Assembly (NCBI RefSeq): GCF_947367035.1 | Contig: NZ_CANBCA010000001.1 | Span: 86,866 to 150,865, forward strand | Reading direction: 5' to 3' | Length of the DNA: 64,000 bases | Source of the DNA: an uncultured Helicobacter sp. | Lineage (GTDB): Bacteria > Campylobacterota > Campylobacteria > Campylobacterales > Helicobacteraceae | Shown here: one piece after another, positions 47,454 to 56,931 of the stretch | Layout of the letters: every line of letters starts with the position of its first letter | How positions within the stretch are numbered: position 1 is the stretch's first letter | Translations under genes and position numbers: made by a program | Notes under the pieces: model-generated | What the model was told of the DNA's origin: nothing | Seen by the model: the letters and a program-made list of their open reading frames with translations, nothing else | Database searches by the model: none

Positions 47454-49568
47454 ATGAAGGTAATTGGAATGGCGATTTGGGCTGTTGTAGCTCTTATTGG
47501 TGCGTGGTGTTTTGGCGTGTTGGCATTACATCAAGGTGAGCAGATTTCTGCAGTATGGATTGTCGTAGCAGCAGTGTGTATTTATATGATTGGTTACAGA
47601 TTCTATTCAAAATATATTGCAGAGAAAGTTTTAGGATTAGATGATAATCGTGCCACTCCTGCTTTGACAATGAACGATGGGCGTGATTTTTGCCCTACAA
47701 ATAAAATTGTGCTTTTTGGACATCATTTTGCTGCGATTGCTGGAGCTGGTCCTCTTGTAGGTCCAATTCTTGCCGCACAAATGGGATATTTGCCAAGTAT
47801 GATTTGGGTTGTTGTTGGGGTAGTGCTTGCTGGAGCAGTTCATGATTTCACGGTTTTATTTGTTTCTATGCGTAGGAATGGCAAATCTCTAGGTGAAATT
47901 ATTAAATTAGAACTAGGCAAGGGAGTTGGAAGTATTGCAATGGTTGGGATTTTAGGTATTATGATGCTCATCATTGCGATTTTAGCACTTGTTGTGGTTA
48001 ATGCTCTTGCAGAATCTCCTTGGGGATTATTTACGATTGCAATGACGATTCCAATCGCCATTTATATGGGAATCCATATGCGATTTTTGCGTCCGGGTAA
48101 AATTGGCGAAGCAAGTTTATTTGGATTTGTTCTTTTACTTCTTGCGTTGTTTTATGGGCAAGAAGTTGCTGCAAATCCAACATTGGCAAGCTTTTTTACA
48201 TTAAGTCCTATTACATTAACTTATATTATGATTGGATATGGTTTTATTGCTGCAATTTTACCTGTTTGGTTTCTTTTAGCTCCTCGCGATTATTTAAGCA
48301 CATTCTTAAAGATTGGTGTTATTGTTCTAATGGCGGCAGGAATCTTGATTGTCGCACCAGACATTCAATTTCCAAGCGTTACAAAATTTGTTGATGGCAC
48401 GGGACCTGTGTTTAGCGGAGAGCTTTTTCCGTTTTTGTTTATTACGATTGCTTGTGGAGCAATTAGTGGATTCCACGCACTTATCTCTAGCGGGACAACA
48501 CCCAAAATGCTAGAAAAAGAATCGCACGCAAGAATGGTGGGCTATGGTTCAATGGTGATGGAATCTGCTGTGGCAGTTATGGCTTTGATTGCCGCGTGTA
48601 TTTTGACTCCGGGATTATATTTTTCTATCAATGTCGCTCCAGCAGGTTTAGGCACAACAGGAATCACTGATGTAGCACAAGCAGCGGCTGTGGCAGCACA
48701 AACAATTAATAATTTTGGCTTTGTCATTACACCAGAGGAAATCCTAAATAAGGCAACAGAAATTGGTGAAAATAGTATTTTAAGTAGAACAGGCGGTGCG
48801 CCTACTTTTGCGATTGGTTTAGCGACAATTATTTCTGAAGTGCCACTTTTTAATCAGGGTTCTACCGCATTTTGGTATCATTTCGCGATTTTATTTGAAG
48901 CTCTTTTTATTTTAACAGCAGTTGATGCAGGGACAAGAGCAGGACGCTTTATGGTGCAAGATGTTTTAGGTAATGTGTATGCGCCTATTGGCAATATCCA
49001 ATCTATGTTTTGGGGTGTCGTCGCAACATTGATCTGCGTTACAGGCTGGGGTTATATTCTCTATCAAGGGATTACAGATCCACAAGGGGGAGTGAAATCA
49101 CTTTGGACTCTCTTTGGGGTTTCTAATCAAATGCTTGCGGGTATGGCATTATTGCTTGTGATTGCTGTGCTTTTTAAAATGGGCAAAGCAAAGCAAGCTT
49201 GGGTGGTTATTTTGCCCGCAGCTTGGGTTTTGCTTACCACTCTCTATGCGGGTATTTTAAAACTTCTTCCAGCAAACGGAGAGAGGGTGCATGATGCGGT
49301 TAGCCATATTGCACTTTGGCAAATCAATAGTGCAAAAGCCGTCGCCGCAACTGACCCAGCAATGGTAGAAAGGTTTGCAACGATTGCGACAAACAACTTA
49401 GTAAATGCTGGACTTTGCGCATTTTTTATGTTCGTTACTTGTTTGATTTTAATCCAAACTATTCGCATTTGCCTCAAAGCGACAAGGGGTGAAATAGATA
49501 TTCCACTTGCAGAATCCCCCTATGAAGAAGCAAGTAAATATGAAGGAAAAGTTGCCGCACACGGCTAA
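47454..49568 (+). CDS. cstA: Carbon starvation/pyruvate transporter CstA
   Basis: 704-residue polytopic membrane protein (about 16 to 18 helices). Family signatures: DGRDFCPTNKIVLFGHHFAAIAGAGPLVGPILAAQMGYLP, the FTVLFVSMRRNGKSL region and FHALISSGTTPKMLEKESHARMVGYG. In E. coli CstA takes up pyruvate with the small partner YbdD. Here ybdD is not adjacent: an XRE gene and a secreted small protein lie between them. A hairpin follows the stop. Confidence 0.95.
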   Translation: MKVIGMAIWAVVALIGAWCFGVLALHQGEQISAVWIVVAAVCIYMIGYRFYSKYIAEKVLGLDDNRATPALTMNDGRDFCPTNKIVLFGHHFAAIAGAGPLVGPILAAQMGYLPSMIWVVVGVVLAGAVHDFTVLFVSMRRNGKSLGEIIKLELGKGVGSIAMVGILGIMMLIIAILALVVVNALAESPWGLFTIAMTIPIAIYMGIHMRFLRPGKIGEASLFGFVLLLLALFYGQEVAANPTLASFFTLSPITLTYIMIGYGFIAAILPVWFLLAPRDYLSTFLKIGVIVLMAAGILIVAPDIQFPSVTKFVDGTGPVFSGELFPFLFITIACGAISGFHALISSGTTPKMLEKESHARMVGYGSMVMESAVAVMALIAACILTPGLYFSINVAPAGLGTTGITDVAQAAAVAAQTINNFGFVITPEEILNKATEIGENSILSRTGGAPTFAIGLATIISEVPLFNQGSTAFWYHFAILFEALFILTAVDAGTRAGRFMVQDVLGNVYAPIGNIQSMFWGVVATLICVTGWGYILYQGITDPQGGVKSLWTLFGVSNQMLAGMALLLVIAVLFKMGKAKQAWVVILPAAWVLLTTLYAGILKLLPANGERVHDAVSHIALWQINSAKAVAATDPAMVERFATIATNNLVNAGLCAFFMFVTCLILIQTIRICLKATRGEIDIPLAESPYEEASKYEGKVAAHG

Positions 49569-49574
49569 TTTATT

Positions 49575-49603
49575 AATCCAAAGGGTCTTTCTCCTTTTGG
49601 ATT
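49575..49603. terminator. Hairpin terminator after cstA, shared with the convergent xre gene
   Basis: AATCCAAAGG and CCTTTTGGATT form a stem of at least 8 bp with a one-base bulge. It is followed by CTATGTTTTT. Confidence 0.6.
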
Positions 49604-49861
49604 CTATGTTTTTAAAAAACTACATATATCCACATCTAATACTTTAGATATTTTATATAAATGTTCTAAATTAAAATGTTTTCCATATCTACAACATTCA
49701 CAATTTGAATAAAAAGCCACTGACTTTATACCAATTTCTAGTGCTAAATCAAGCTGCGAAATCCCTTTTGCTTCTCTTGTTTCGCGGACAATCTTTGAAA
49801 TATTTTGATAAAAATTTAAAATTTCATCTTTTTGAATATCACAGAGTTTTTCTTCTTTCAT
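49604..49861 (-). CDS. Small XRE-family helix-turn-helix regulator
   Basis: 85 residues: ISKIVRETREAKGISQLDLALEIGIKSVAFYSNCE carries the helix-turn-helix (recognition helix around KSVAFYSNCE), and EHLYKISKVLDVDICSFL closes the fold. It is divergent from the small secreted protein gene. Two identical ATCCTATAGGAT palindromes lie in the gap, one close to each gene, so it is the likely repressor of both. Confidence 0.8.
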   Translation of the reverse strand: MKEEKLCDIQKDEILNFYQNISKIVRETREAKGISQLDLALEIGIKSVAFYSNCECCRYGKHFNLEHLYKISKVLDVDICSFLKT

Positions 49862-49866
49862 TATTT

Positions 49867-49878
49867 ATCCTATAGGAT
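49867..49878. promoter_or_regulatory. Palindromic operator ATCCTATAGGAT, copy 1
   Basis: Perfect 12-bp palindrome 5 bases upstream of the xre start codon. An identical copy is 56 bp away. Confidence 0.7.
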
Positions 49879-49922
49879 TAAGTAATATTTAAACTCTATA
49901 TTGATACAATCTTAATATCTAT

Positions 49923-49934
49923 ATCCTATAGGAT
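49923..49934. promoter_or_regulatory. Palindromic operator ATCCTATAGGAT, copy 2
   Basis: Identical to the first copy, extended to 14 bp of symmetry (TATCCTATAGGATA, 49922-49935), and placed at the presumed -10 region of the gene at 49952. A TTGATA at 49901 could be its -35. Confidence 0.7.
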
Positions 49935-49951
49935 AATATAAAGGAGTTAAA

Positions 49952-50194
49952 ATGAAAAATTTATGTCTTTTGGTTAGTTTGGTTGCAATGCTTACAACCT
50001 TAGGAATTGCAGCAAATGAGAATAACGATGTGGTAAAAAATACTAAGAATGAAGCAGCAAAGATTGGAACTAATGCAGTTAGTGGAATACTATCTGGGAA
50101 GAAAAGCGATCAAATTATCCAAGAATCCAAGAATCAAGTAGTTGAGACTGCAAAAGGCAAGGTAAATAAAAAACTTGATGAGGTAACAAAATAA
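49952..50194 (+). CDS. Small secreted protein of unknown function
   Basis: 80 residues. A signal peptide (MKNLCLLVSLVAMLTTLGIAA) is followed by about 58 residues of highly charged, helical and repetitive-looking sequence (NTKNEAAKIGTNAVSGILSGKK, ESKNQVVETAKGKVNKKLDE), like LEA or apolipoprotein-type amphipathic helices. No Cys in the mature part and no lipobox are visible. RBS AAGGAG lies 7 bases upstream. Regulated presumably by the divergent XRE protein. No family recognised. Confidence 0.7.
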   Translation: MKNLCLLVSLVAMLTTLGIAANENNDVVKNTKNEAAKIGTNAVSGILSGKKSDQIIQESKNQVVETAKGKVNKKLDEVTK

Positions 50195-50300
50195 ATCTCT
50201 TGTGAGATTTATACTCATTTATCCACTGCACCCCTTTTATATCTTTTTCTTATATTTTTTTAATCATAAATACCTTACAATGCAAATTTAAGGATATTAT

Positions 50301-50501
50301 ATGAAAAGAATTGTCGCAACTTTAAAAGCACTTTATAAAAAATCTGATAGATTCTTTCATTTACTTGTGGGTATGCCAAGTTATGACAAATATGTTGAAC
50401 ATATGCGGCAAAATCACCCTGATAAGATTCCAAAATCCCAAAGAGAGTTTTTTAAAGAAGCAATGGAAGCCAAATATGGTGCGGGGCGAAATAAATGCTG
50501 A
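50301..50501 (+). CDS. ybdD: YbdD/YjiX family small protein (CstA partner)
   Basis: 66 residues: KALYKKSDRFFHLLVGMPSYDKYVEHMRQNHPDKIPKSQREFFKEAMEAKYGAGRNKC, the complete DUF466 core with its GxPxYxxYxxHM...HP signature and C-terminal Cys. In other bacteria this gene directly follows cstA or btsT and is needed for pyruvate uptake. Here it lies 730 bp after cstA, beyond two unrelated genes. Confidence 0.9.
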   Translation: MKRIVATLKALYKKSDRFFHLLVGMPSYDKYVEHMRQNHPDKIPKSQREFFKEAMEAKYGAGRNKC

Positions 50502-50635
50502 TAAGCTAGAGCCATAAGGTTTATGGATACAAAGCAAGGCATAAAATTTCAAACCCACTTTTTATGACTTAAATATAAAAACTCGTGAGGATAAAATCAT
50601 AAAATTTATATTTTGATTATTGATTCTTATAAAAG

Positions 50636-50652
50636 TGGAATGATAAATGCTT
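50636..50652 (+). promoter_or_regulatory. sigma-54 promoter
   Basis: TGGAATGATAAATGCT carries GG (50637-50638) and GC (50649-50650) separated by exactly 10 bp. It fits the Campylobacter flagellar consensus TTGGAAC-N5-TTGCTT apart from two positions. The predicted transcript begins about 22 bases before the ATG at 50684. Sigma-54 genes in this phylum are mostly flagellar. Confidence 0.65.
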
Positions 50653-50683
50653 TTTAAATTTTAAAAATTTAAAAGGAGTTTAA

Positions 50684-51259
50684 ATGCTGTCATCAGTAAA
50701 TCCCTATGGAATCGGGAATATTTATCCAAATCCACAAGTAGAAGCTTTAAAGCCAACAATAGCTCAAGAAGCACAAATACAGGGCGTGGAATTTAATAAT
50801 ACTCAAGAAGCGCAAGAATTACCAGAGTTATCGCAAATTGCTTTAGAGATTCGTAAATTTAGTGATGGTATCAAGGGTGCAAATGAAATGATTGGTGCAA
50901 TGCAAATCGCAGATATGACTCTAAATGGTTTGGGGAATCAAATCAAAAGTAGTGGAGAGAATGTTGCGCAACTAGACAACACAGCCAAAGCAGCTCAATT
51001 TAAAGGAGAATCTTTATTTGGTAGAGAGCTTACGCTAAGTCTTGCTGGAGAAAATGTTTCACTCTCTCTGCCATTTCCAAGTCAAATGGAAGGCTCTATT
51101 AGTAAGGGTTTAGCCAATAAACATAATGAGATTATGCAAAAAATGGGGCAAATTAGCGGTTTGATTGAAAAGGCAAGTTTGCCAATTAGCGCATCAAGCA
51201 CTCAAGAATTTGATTTTGAGAATTTTGACGCAAACTCTTTAAAGGGTTTGTTTGGATAA
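50684..51259 (+). CDS. Flagellin-like protein, possible HP1076-type FliS co-chaperone
   Basis: 191 residues, no signal peptide. The core IRKFSDGIKGANEMIGAMQIADMTLNGLGNQIKSSGENVAQLDNTAKAAQFKGESLFG follows the pattern of the flagellin D0/D1 helix region (repeated Ile/Leu heptads and the F-x-G-x-x-L-F ending). H. pylori HP1076, known to bind FliS and to adopt a flagellin-like fold, is a candidate ortholog of similar length. The sigma-54 promoter supports a flagellar role. AAGGAG lies upstream of the start. Confidence 0.6.
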   Translation: MLSSVNPYGIGNIYPNPQVEALKPTIAQEAQIQGVEFNNTQEAQELPELSQIALEIRKFSDGIKGANEMIGAMQIADMTLNGLGNQIKSSGENVAQLDNTAKAAQFKGESLFGRELTLSLAGENVSLSLPFPSQMEGSISKGLANKHNEIMQKMGQISGLIEKASLPISASSTQEFDFENFDANSLKGLFG

Positions 51260-51287
51260 CAGATAAGGTAAATGATGCAAAAGATTA

Positions 51288-52397
51288 TTAAGCTTTCGCA
51301 TCATTTCTAGTAGTCATTTTTTCATCTAGAATTTTATCTAATATTTCCACAACTTCATCGGATGCAATTTCTCCTGCATTAAGCAGAGATAAGATTTCTT
51401 CACTTGATTCTAATAAACCTTTGTCTCTAAATATATCCAATGCTTTTTTAAACGAAGTATGCACATTATCGTGAGGAGATTCTAAATTACCATAACTTGG
51501 TAATTGGCTAAATATTTCTTTGCCATTCCCTTGCTCATACCATTTTCCAAGTCTGCAGTCGTGATGATTTGAAAGAGTGATTTCTTTATCATCATTGATA
51601 ATGGCTTTGTAGCCATTAATTTTGAAAAGCAAATGGTCTAATTTGACGAGTCCAATGAAAGTAGTATCTAGGATATTTACAGAGTTTTGTCTCACATTCA
51701 TAGAAGTTTCTCCTACTTGCGCAAACTTTGCAACTTCACCATTGACATGTTCCATTTCATCTACCATTTCTGCGGTAGAAGTTTGCACTTCAGAGAAATT
51801 TTGGCGAACAACTTGGATATTCATTTCAATTTCTTTTGTTGCCTTTTGCGCTCTTTCTGCTAGTTTGCGCACTTCATCAGCTACGACCGCAAAACCTCTT
51901 CCGTGTTCTCCAGCACGGGCTGCTTCAATCGCAGCGTTGAGTGCAAGCAAGTTAGTTTGGTCGCTAACATCTGTAATGAGATTAATTACATTACTAATGG
52001 AATCTAAATCCTGATAGACTTGTAATATCATAGATTGCAAGTTATTGAGCTTTTCTGTTACACTAGAAACACTGCTTGTGATTCCTTCTTCAAGGGAGTT
52101 TGTCTGTCTAGCACTTTCTACTGAATTCTTTTTTATATCTTGTAACATTTCAACAGAGGAAGCAAAATTATCTTGAAGGATTTTAAGATGTTTAGAAGAA
52201 GAATTAGTAAGCATATCTAAAATTTTATTGAATGTTTTTATATAAATTTCGTCTGTTTGAAATTTTGCTAACATTGCTTCGTGTTCATCTTTTTTTTCAA
52301 CACATTTGCGTAGTGCATTTTCAAGCTGTTCAATTTTTGAATGCAATGCTTTATTTTCTGCTATAAGCTCTTGTTCTCTTTTGTTGTTGCTAAACAT
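51288..52397 (-). CDS. Cytoplasmic methyl-accepting chemotaxis protein with CZB domain (TlpD-like)
   Basis: 369 residues, no membrane helices. N-terminal coiled coil, central MCP signalling domain ([37 protein letters not shown]) and C-terminal CZB zinc site with all ligands: [17 protein letters not shown] and SPHDNVH. TlpD of H. pylori has the same architecture and senses internal redox or metal signals. ATG 52397 with AAGGGG upstream is better than the TTG one codon earlier. The C-terminal region after CZB is slightly extended. Confidence 0.85.
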   Translation of the reverse strand: MFSNNKREQELIAENKALHSKIEQLENALRKCVEKKDEHEAMLAKFQTDEIYIKTFNKILDMLTNSSSKHLKILQDNFASSVEMLQDIKKNSVESARQTNSLEEGITSSVSSVTEKLNNLQSMILQVYQDLDSISNVINLITDVSDQTNLLALNAAIEAARAGEHGRGFAVVADEVRKLAERAQKATKEIEMNIQVVRQNFSEVQTSTAEMVDEMEHVNGEVAKFAQVGETSMNVRQNSVNILDTTFIGLVKLDHLLFKINGYKAIINDDKEITLSNHHDCRLGKWYEQGNGKEIFSQLPSYGNLESPHDNVHTSFKKALDIFRDKGLLESSEEILSLLNAGEIASDEVVEILDKILDEKMTTRNDAKA

Positions 52398-52491
52398 CAA
52401 CGACCCCTTACTTTAATTATTTTATCTAGATTAACATAAAATTTAATATTGTATCTAAAAAACAATAAAATTCCACTGGAATGTTAAAAGT

Positions 52492-53109
52492 TTATAAAAA
52501 TTTTATGATTTCTTCTTTAGGATTCCGTATTTTTAATGGAATCTCATCAGATGTTTTTTCTCCAATGATTAGTAGAATAACACTTCGTTCTTTTGTGGTA
52601 TCTAGCTTTAAGTATTTATCTAACTTATCAGAATCAAACCCACCAATGATACACGACCCAAGCCCTAAAGCACTTGTGGCATTTGCTAAATTGCCCAATG
52701 CTAAAAAGACTTGCTCTCTTGCATAATGTAATTTTTGCTCTAAATCCATCTTATCAATAAAAGGTTTATAAAGTGTGATTCTTTTTTCTATTTCTGCTTG
52801 TGGCATTTTACGTGATTTGAGTTTAGAAACAAAGTATTCTCCAAAGTCAAGACGTGCAGTGAGGATAAGAATTGCTCCACAATTTTCCACGTGATTTTGG
52901 TGGTTTGCAATGGCTGAAATTTCTACTTTTTTGTCTTTATCTTGGACTACATAGAATCTCCACGGCTCCAAACCGAGTGAGCTAGGGGAGAGACGACCTG
53001 CTTCTAAAATATATTCTAAAGATTCTTGTGAAATTGTAGAATCCCTAAAAGAACGGCAAGAATAGCGATTTAAAATAACTTGTTGAAAGATTTGTTGGGT
53101 TGGTTTCAT
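52492..53109 (-). CDS. Nitroreductase family flavoprotein
   Basis: About 205 residues: RYSCRSFRDSTISQESLEYILEAGRLSPSSLGLEPWRFYVVQ (FMN-binding RxSxR), and the C-terminal GSCIIGGFD and KSLVILLIIGEKT. It reduces nitro or quinone substrates with NAD(P)H. The second ATG at 53109 sits five to six bases after AAGGA and is preferred to the one at 53115. Same strand and just downstream of the PP-loop gene. Confidence 0.88.
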   Translation of the reverse strand: MKPTQQIFQQVILNRYSCRSFRDSTISQESLEYILEAGRLSPSSLGLEPWRFYVVQDKDKKVEISAIANHQNHVENCGAILILTARLDFGEYFVSKLKSRKMPQAEIEKRITLYKPFIDKMDLEQKLHYAREQVFLALGNLANATSALGLGSCIIGGFDSDKLDKYLKLDTTKERSVILLIIGEKTSDEIPLKIRNPKEEIIKFL

Positions 53110-53111
53110 TT

Positions 53112-54089
53112 TCATTCCTTAATAAAAAATTGTTGTGCTTTTTCTTTACTTTCAAAAGCAACTGATTCTATTTCTTTACCCTCAAAATGCACTTTATAAG
53201 GTTGGTTTGCTTTGGTTTTGCCATAGAGCAGGGTAAGAGAGATTGCAAGACTTTTATCTTTTGCGCTTGCATCATTCTCCACAAGTCCCAAAGGACCAAT
53301 GCAATCTATTAATTTGATTTGTGTCATTTTGGGGTGATAAAAGTTTAATTTTTGGTTTTCTTCTTCATTTCTTGCAATGACACAACGTCCCCCATCAGGC
53401 AAAATCATATAACGTCCAAATTTGACCAATTCCATATCTTCAAAGACAATTTGGCGATGCAATTGAATATCTTTTAGCTTATTTGCAATGGAGGTCTCTG
53501 TGAGCAAACAACCTCCACCGGGAGGCTCATAATACTCTATGCCATATTCCTTTACAAGTTGCAACTGCCTTTCTCTCCCTCTACCGCTAATATCAAGGAG
53601 TTTTTCTCTAGGAATCCAACCTTTTTGTTCTGGAATCGTAGGTGGCAAAAGTTTCGCGCACAATGGGCGCACAATAAGTCCATTCGCCTCACAGAGATTT
53701 TCTACTTGCCCTAAAGCTTCTGCGCGTTGGCTTTTGGGACGTTGTCCCAGCACTTCCCCGCTGATGACAAAGCTTGCCTTTCGCGATTCTAACATTGTTA
53801 ATGCATGAGAAAACATATTTGCGTGGCAGTCAATGCAAGGATTAAAATATTTTCCATAGCCAAACTTGGGTTTAAAGAGAATCTCATCAAAAAATTGTCG
53901 CCGAATATCCACAATTTCTAATTCTACGCCCACTTGCTCTAATCTTTGGCGCAAAATTTCACTTTTATCTCTTTTTGCGCCAAAGCCTATGTTGAAGTGT
54001 AAAGCTAAAACTTCTATGCCTAAATCTTTGATGATTTTAATCGCAAGTAAGCTATCTAGCCCGCCACTAAAAAGTGCTAGTGCTTTCAT
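53112..54089 (-). CDS. PP-loop ATP pyrophosphatase, MnmA/TrmU-like
   Basis: 325 residues: the PP-loop SGGLDSLLAIKII at the N-terminus, CIDCHANMF and GEVLGQRPKSQ, then PPGGGCLLTE. The layout is like tRNA 2-thiouridylases but without the typical long C-terminal domain; the C-terminal half instead has its own globular region. Annotation as tRNA-modifying enzyme is inferred. It overlaps the end of dnaG by about 23 bases. Confidence 0.7.
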   Translation of the reverse strand: MKALALFSGGLDSLLAIKIIKDLGIEVLALHFNIGFGAKRDKSEILRQRLEQVGVELEIVDIRRQFFDEILFKPKFGYGKYFNPCIDCHANMFSHALTMLESRKASFVISGEVLGQRPKSQRAEALGQVENLCEANGLIVRPLCAKLLPPTIPEQKGWIPREKLLDISGRGRERQLQLVKEYGIEYYEPPGGGCLLTETSIANKLKDIQLHRQIVFEDMELVKFGRYMILPDGGRCVIARNEEENQKLNFYHPKMTQIKLIDCIGPLGLVENDASAKDKSLAISLTLLYGKTKANQPYKVHFEGKEIESVAFESKEKAQQFFIKE

Positions 54090-55746
54090 AAAGTGTCAAA
54101 TCTCCTTTTTTTAAATCTTCTAAGTATTTTTGAAGTTTCCTTAATAAAAATGATTTTTCCCTTAATGAGAGAGAATTGTCTTGCAGAAGAGATTTTTTCT
54201 GCTCATTATAATATCGGTATAGAATCATAATCATTTGTTGTTTTAAACTTTCTTTAGTTTGGGGTTTGATTTTAGAATCTAGCAGGATTCCAATTAATTC
54301 AGAGGATTCTAACTCGCCTTGAAGTAATTTTTGGTATGCAAGTTTTTCAGAATGAAACATTTGTGGTTCTAGATAATTTAATACAAAATCCAATAGGCTC
54401 ATATTTTCTAAAATACTTTTAATAATGATTTTTTCCGCCAATCCATAAAAGTCGCTTTGACTACTTTTGGTCTTTGGATATAGATTTTGTGGAATGGAAT
54501 TTATTGTGGAATGGGTTTTAATTAAATGCACAGGTAAATTAAGCTTTTGTGCAAGCCAAGTTTTGTATTCTTCTTGAATCACAGGAGAAAGTTGGTGTAA
54601 ATAAGCTAAAGATTCCTTTAAACAAGCATCTTTTTGCACAGCATTTTTTAAATCAAATTGCTTTAAAATCGTATCTAATACATAGTCAATCAATGGAATA
54701 GGTGCGCTAAAAAGGCTTTTTAGCGTTTCAATTTCCCCATTTTTAACCATATCTGCTGGGTCTAGTCCATTATCAAAAAGCACAACCCCCCCCTCTTTGT
54801 TTGCTAAACTTAAGAGATTTGCAGCTTTAAAAGCCGCATTCATTCCCGCATTATCCCCATCAAAGGCTAAGAGGACTTTGGGATTGTTTTTAGCAAGTAA
54901 AGGCAAATGCTCACGCGTCAGAGCAGTGCCTAGAGTCGCAACCGCATTGTTAAAACCTGCTTGATGAAGCATAATAACATCTAAATAACCCTCTGTAATG
55001 ATGATTTCATTTAGGCGATAAATGGTCTCTTTAGCCTGTGGGTAGCCATAGAGAACTTGAGATTTATTAAAAAATTTCGTTTGAGGAGAGTTAATGTATT
55101 TTGCTGGGTGGTTGCTTAATGTGCGTCCGCCAAAGCCTATGATTTTGTTTTGTGCAGAGCGAATAGGGAAAATTAGACGTTGTGTAAGTCTAGCATAGTA
55201 TCGTTTAGTGCCATTTTCTATATCTGCCCCAAGAATTCCCACGTTAAGCGCATCTTGGAGATTGATAAAGTTGCGTTGCAAATGAGCCATAATCTCATAG
55301 TTGTTTGGGGCATAGCCTAGTTCAAAGCGCACTTTTGTTTCTAATGTAATTCCACGTTCTTTGATATAGGATTCTGTTTCATTATTTAACATAGATTGAT
55401 AATACTGATTCATAAAGTCTAAGATTTTAAAATCATCATTTTTTTTAATTTTGTCCGTGTATTCTAAATGAACATTATAAATTTGCGCTAGTTTTTCTAA
55501 TGCTTCCACATAATTAAACTTTTCGTAATCCATTACAAATTTAATAGAATCCCCACTTGCCCCACAGCCAAAGCAATGAAAATATCCTTTGTTGGCATTT
55601 AGCACAAAGCTTGGTGTCTTTTCTTGGTGAAAAGGGCAACAGGCTTTATAGCTTCCACCTATTTTTTTTACTTCAATATAATGGCTCACAACTTCCAAAA
55701 TATCTAGTTGATTTTTGAGAGTTTCAATGCTTTGCTGTGTAATCAA
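54067..55746 (-). CDS. dnaG: DNA primase DnaG
   Basis: Primase for replication and Okazaki fragments. 559 residues with TTG start at 55746 (MITQQSIETLKNQLDILEVV); GGAG is six bases upstream of this TTG, and H. pylori DnaG begins at the equivalent point, whereas the earlier ATG at 55767 lacks an SD. Zinc-binding domain CCPFHQEKTPSF...FHCFGCGASGD, TOPRIM segment VLLAFDGDNAGMNAAFKAANLL, RLIFPIRSAQNKIIGFGGR, and a helicase-binding C-terminus. A run of eight G (C8 at 54786-54793) lies within NKEGGVVL but is in-frame. Confidence 0.95.
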   Translation of the reverse strand: MITQQSIETLKNQLDILEVVSHYIEVKKIGGSYKACCPFHQEKTPSFVLNANKGYFHCFGCGASGDSIKFVMDYEKFNYVEALEKLAQIYNVHLEYTDKIKKNDDFKILDFMNQYYQSMLNNETESYIKERGITLETKVRFELGYAPNNYEIMAHLQRNFINLQDALNVGILGADIENGTKRYYARLTQRLIFPIRSAQNKIIGFGGRTLSNHPAKYINSPQTKFFNKSQVLYGYPQAKETIYRLNEIIITEGYLDVIMLHQAGFNNAVATLGTALTREHLPLLAKNNPKVLLAFDGDNAGMNAAFKAANLLSLANKEGGVVLFDNGLDPADMVKNGEIETLKSLFSAPIPLIDYVLDTILKQFDLKNAVQKDACLKESLAYLHQLSPVIQEEYKTWLAQKLNLPVHLIKTHSTINSIPQNLYPKTKSSQSDFYGLAEKIIIKSILENMSLLDFVLNYLEPQMFHSEKLAYQKLLQGELESSELIGILLDSKIKPQTKESLKQQMIMILYRYYNEQKKSLLQDNSLSLREKSFLLRKLQKYLEDLKKGDLTLYESTSTF

Positions 55747-55848
55747 ATTTGCTCCAAAATTACCCATAAACTTAAAAATCGCATATTTTACAAAAAATTA
55801 TCTATAAGTTTTGTTATAATTTGGGGGATTTTTAACAAAAGGGAAAAT

Positions 55849-56931
55849 TTGGATTTTTTGGAGAATCTTGAATATCGCGACCCGCTCTTTGGCATCGTAG
55901 TATTTATTTTCTGTATAGGAATTATCAGCCTTTTTGCATATTATTGGAATTATTTAATCAGTAAAAAGCGACAAGATTCTTTAAACAAATTCATAGGAAG
56001 TTTTGATTATATCGGCTTTGATAAAGAGGTGCAGGAGTTTTTAGCTCTAAGTCCTAATCCCGCTTCTTCGCTGTTATTTATGGCAAAAATGTATCAAAAG
56101 AGCGCTAATTATGAAAAAGCGATTCGTCTTTATGTCACGCTCTTAGATTCTATTAAAAATCCTGTGGATAAAGTGCCGATTTTAGAATCTCTTGGAATCG
56201 TATATGAGAAAGCTGGCTTTCCCTTACGTGCTAAGGAAATTTATTTGGAGATATTGCATTATTTTCCAAGAAATCCTTTAGTTTTGAAAGCTCTGATTAG
56301 AACTTATGAAAAATTGAGTTTATTTAAAGATGCTTTAAACGCATTGGATTGCTTGGAAGAAATGCAAGGTAGCACAGGATTATATCGGTGCTATTTGAAA
56401 ACAAAAATCTTGATTTCAAGTCAGCAAAAAGGTGAGGAAACTACTAAGAAACTATTGGTCTTTTTACAAAAAGAGCCACTTTTAGCACGTTTGATTTTAA
56501 ACTATTTCAAGGATTTTTATCCTACACTTTTTTGGGAGTGTTTGGGAGTGATTCCTAAAGAGATTCTTTTGGAATTGCAAGATATATTGTGGAATCTTAA
56601 CAATGAGGCAATCCCAGAGAATCTAGCAAAAGAATTGCAAAATATGCAGACAAATCCTCAAAGCAAAATCTTAAAAGATATTTTTGAGGCAAAAGGGATT
56701 TTGCCTCTTAGTTTTTCGCAAAAAGTCACTTTTGAATTAGAAACAATTTGTCTTTTACGAACGCATAAAAGTTTTCAAGGGGATTTGGGATTTAATTACC
56801 AGTGTGAATCTTGCAAAGCAACCACTCCATTATCAGCCGAACATTGCCCACATTGTGAAGAGCTTTTGACACTTAAAACGCGAGTTTTTTTAAAGGAAAA
56901 GCAAGATGAAGCGCGTTACTCTTTTTTGTGA
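55849..56931 (+). CDS. TPR protein with a C-terminal zinc-ribbon-like motif
   Basis: 360 residues from TTG 55849 (AGGG five bases upstream); earlier codons would add an unlikely leader overlapping dnaG. One N-terminal helix (IVVFIFCIGIISLFAYYWNYLI), TPR-like helices at about residues 75-190 (SLGIVYEKAGFPLRAKEIYLEILHYFPRNPLVLKALI), and a C-terminal four-Cys motif CESCKATTPLSAEHCPHC. The plan resembles LapB/YciM of E. coli, which helps regulate LPS synthesis. The last 26 bases overlap rnhA. Confidence 0.75.
   Translation: MDFLENLEYRDPLFGIVVFIFCIGIISLFAYYWNYLISKKRQDSLNKFIGSFDYIGFDKEVQEFLALSPNPASSLLFMAKMYQKSANYEKAIRLYVTLLDSIKNPVDKVPILESLGIVYEKAGFPLRAKEIYLEILHYFPRNPLVLKALIRTYEKLSLFKDALNALDCLEEMQGSTGLYRCYLKTKILISSQQKGEETTKKLLVFLQKEPLLARLILNYFKDFYPTLFWECLGVIPKEILLELQDILWNLNNEAIPENLAKELQNMQTNPQSKILKDIFEAKGILPLSFSQKVTFELETICLLRTHKSFQGDLGFNYQCESCKATTPLSAEHCPHCEELLTLKTRVFLKEKQDEARYSFL

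Noticed and set aside
54786..54793. Eight Cs (G8 on the coding strand) inside dnaG as a phase-variation tract
   Set aside because: It is in frame within a conserved essential gene, and any change in length would inactivate primase.
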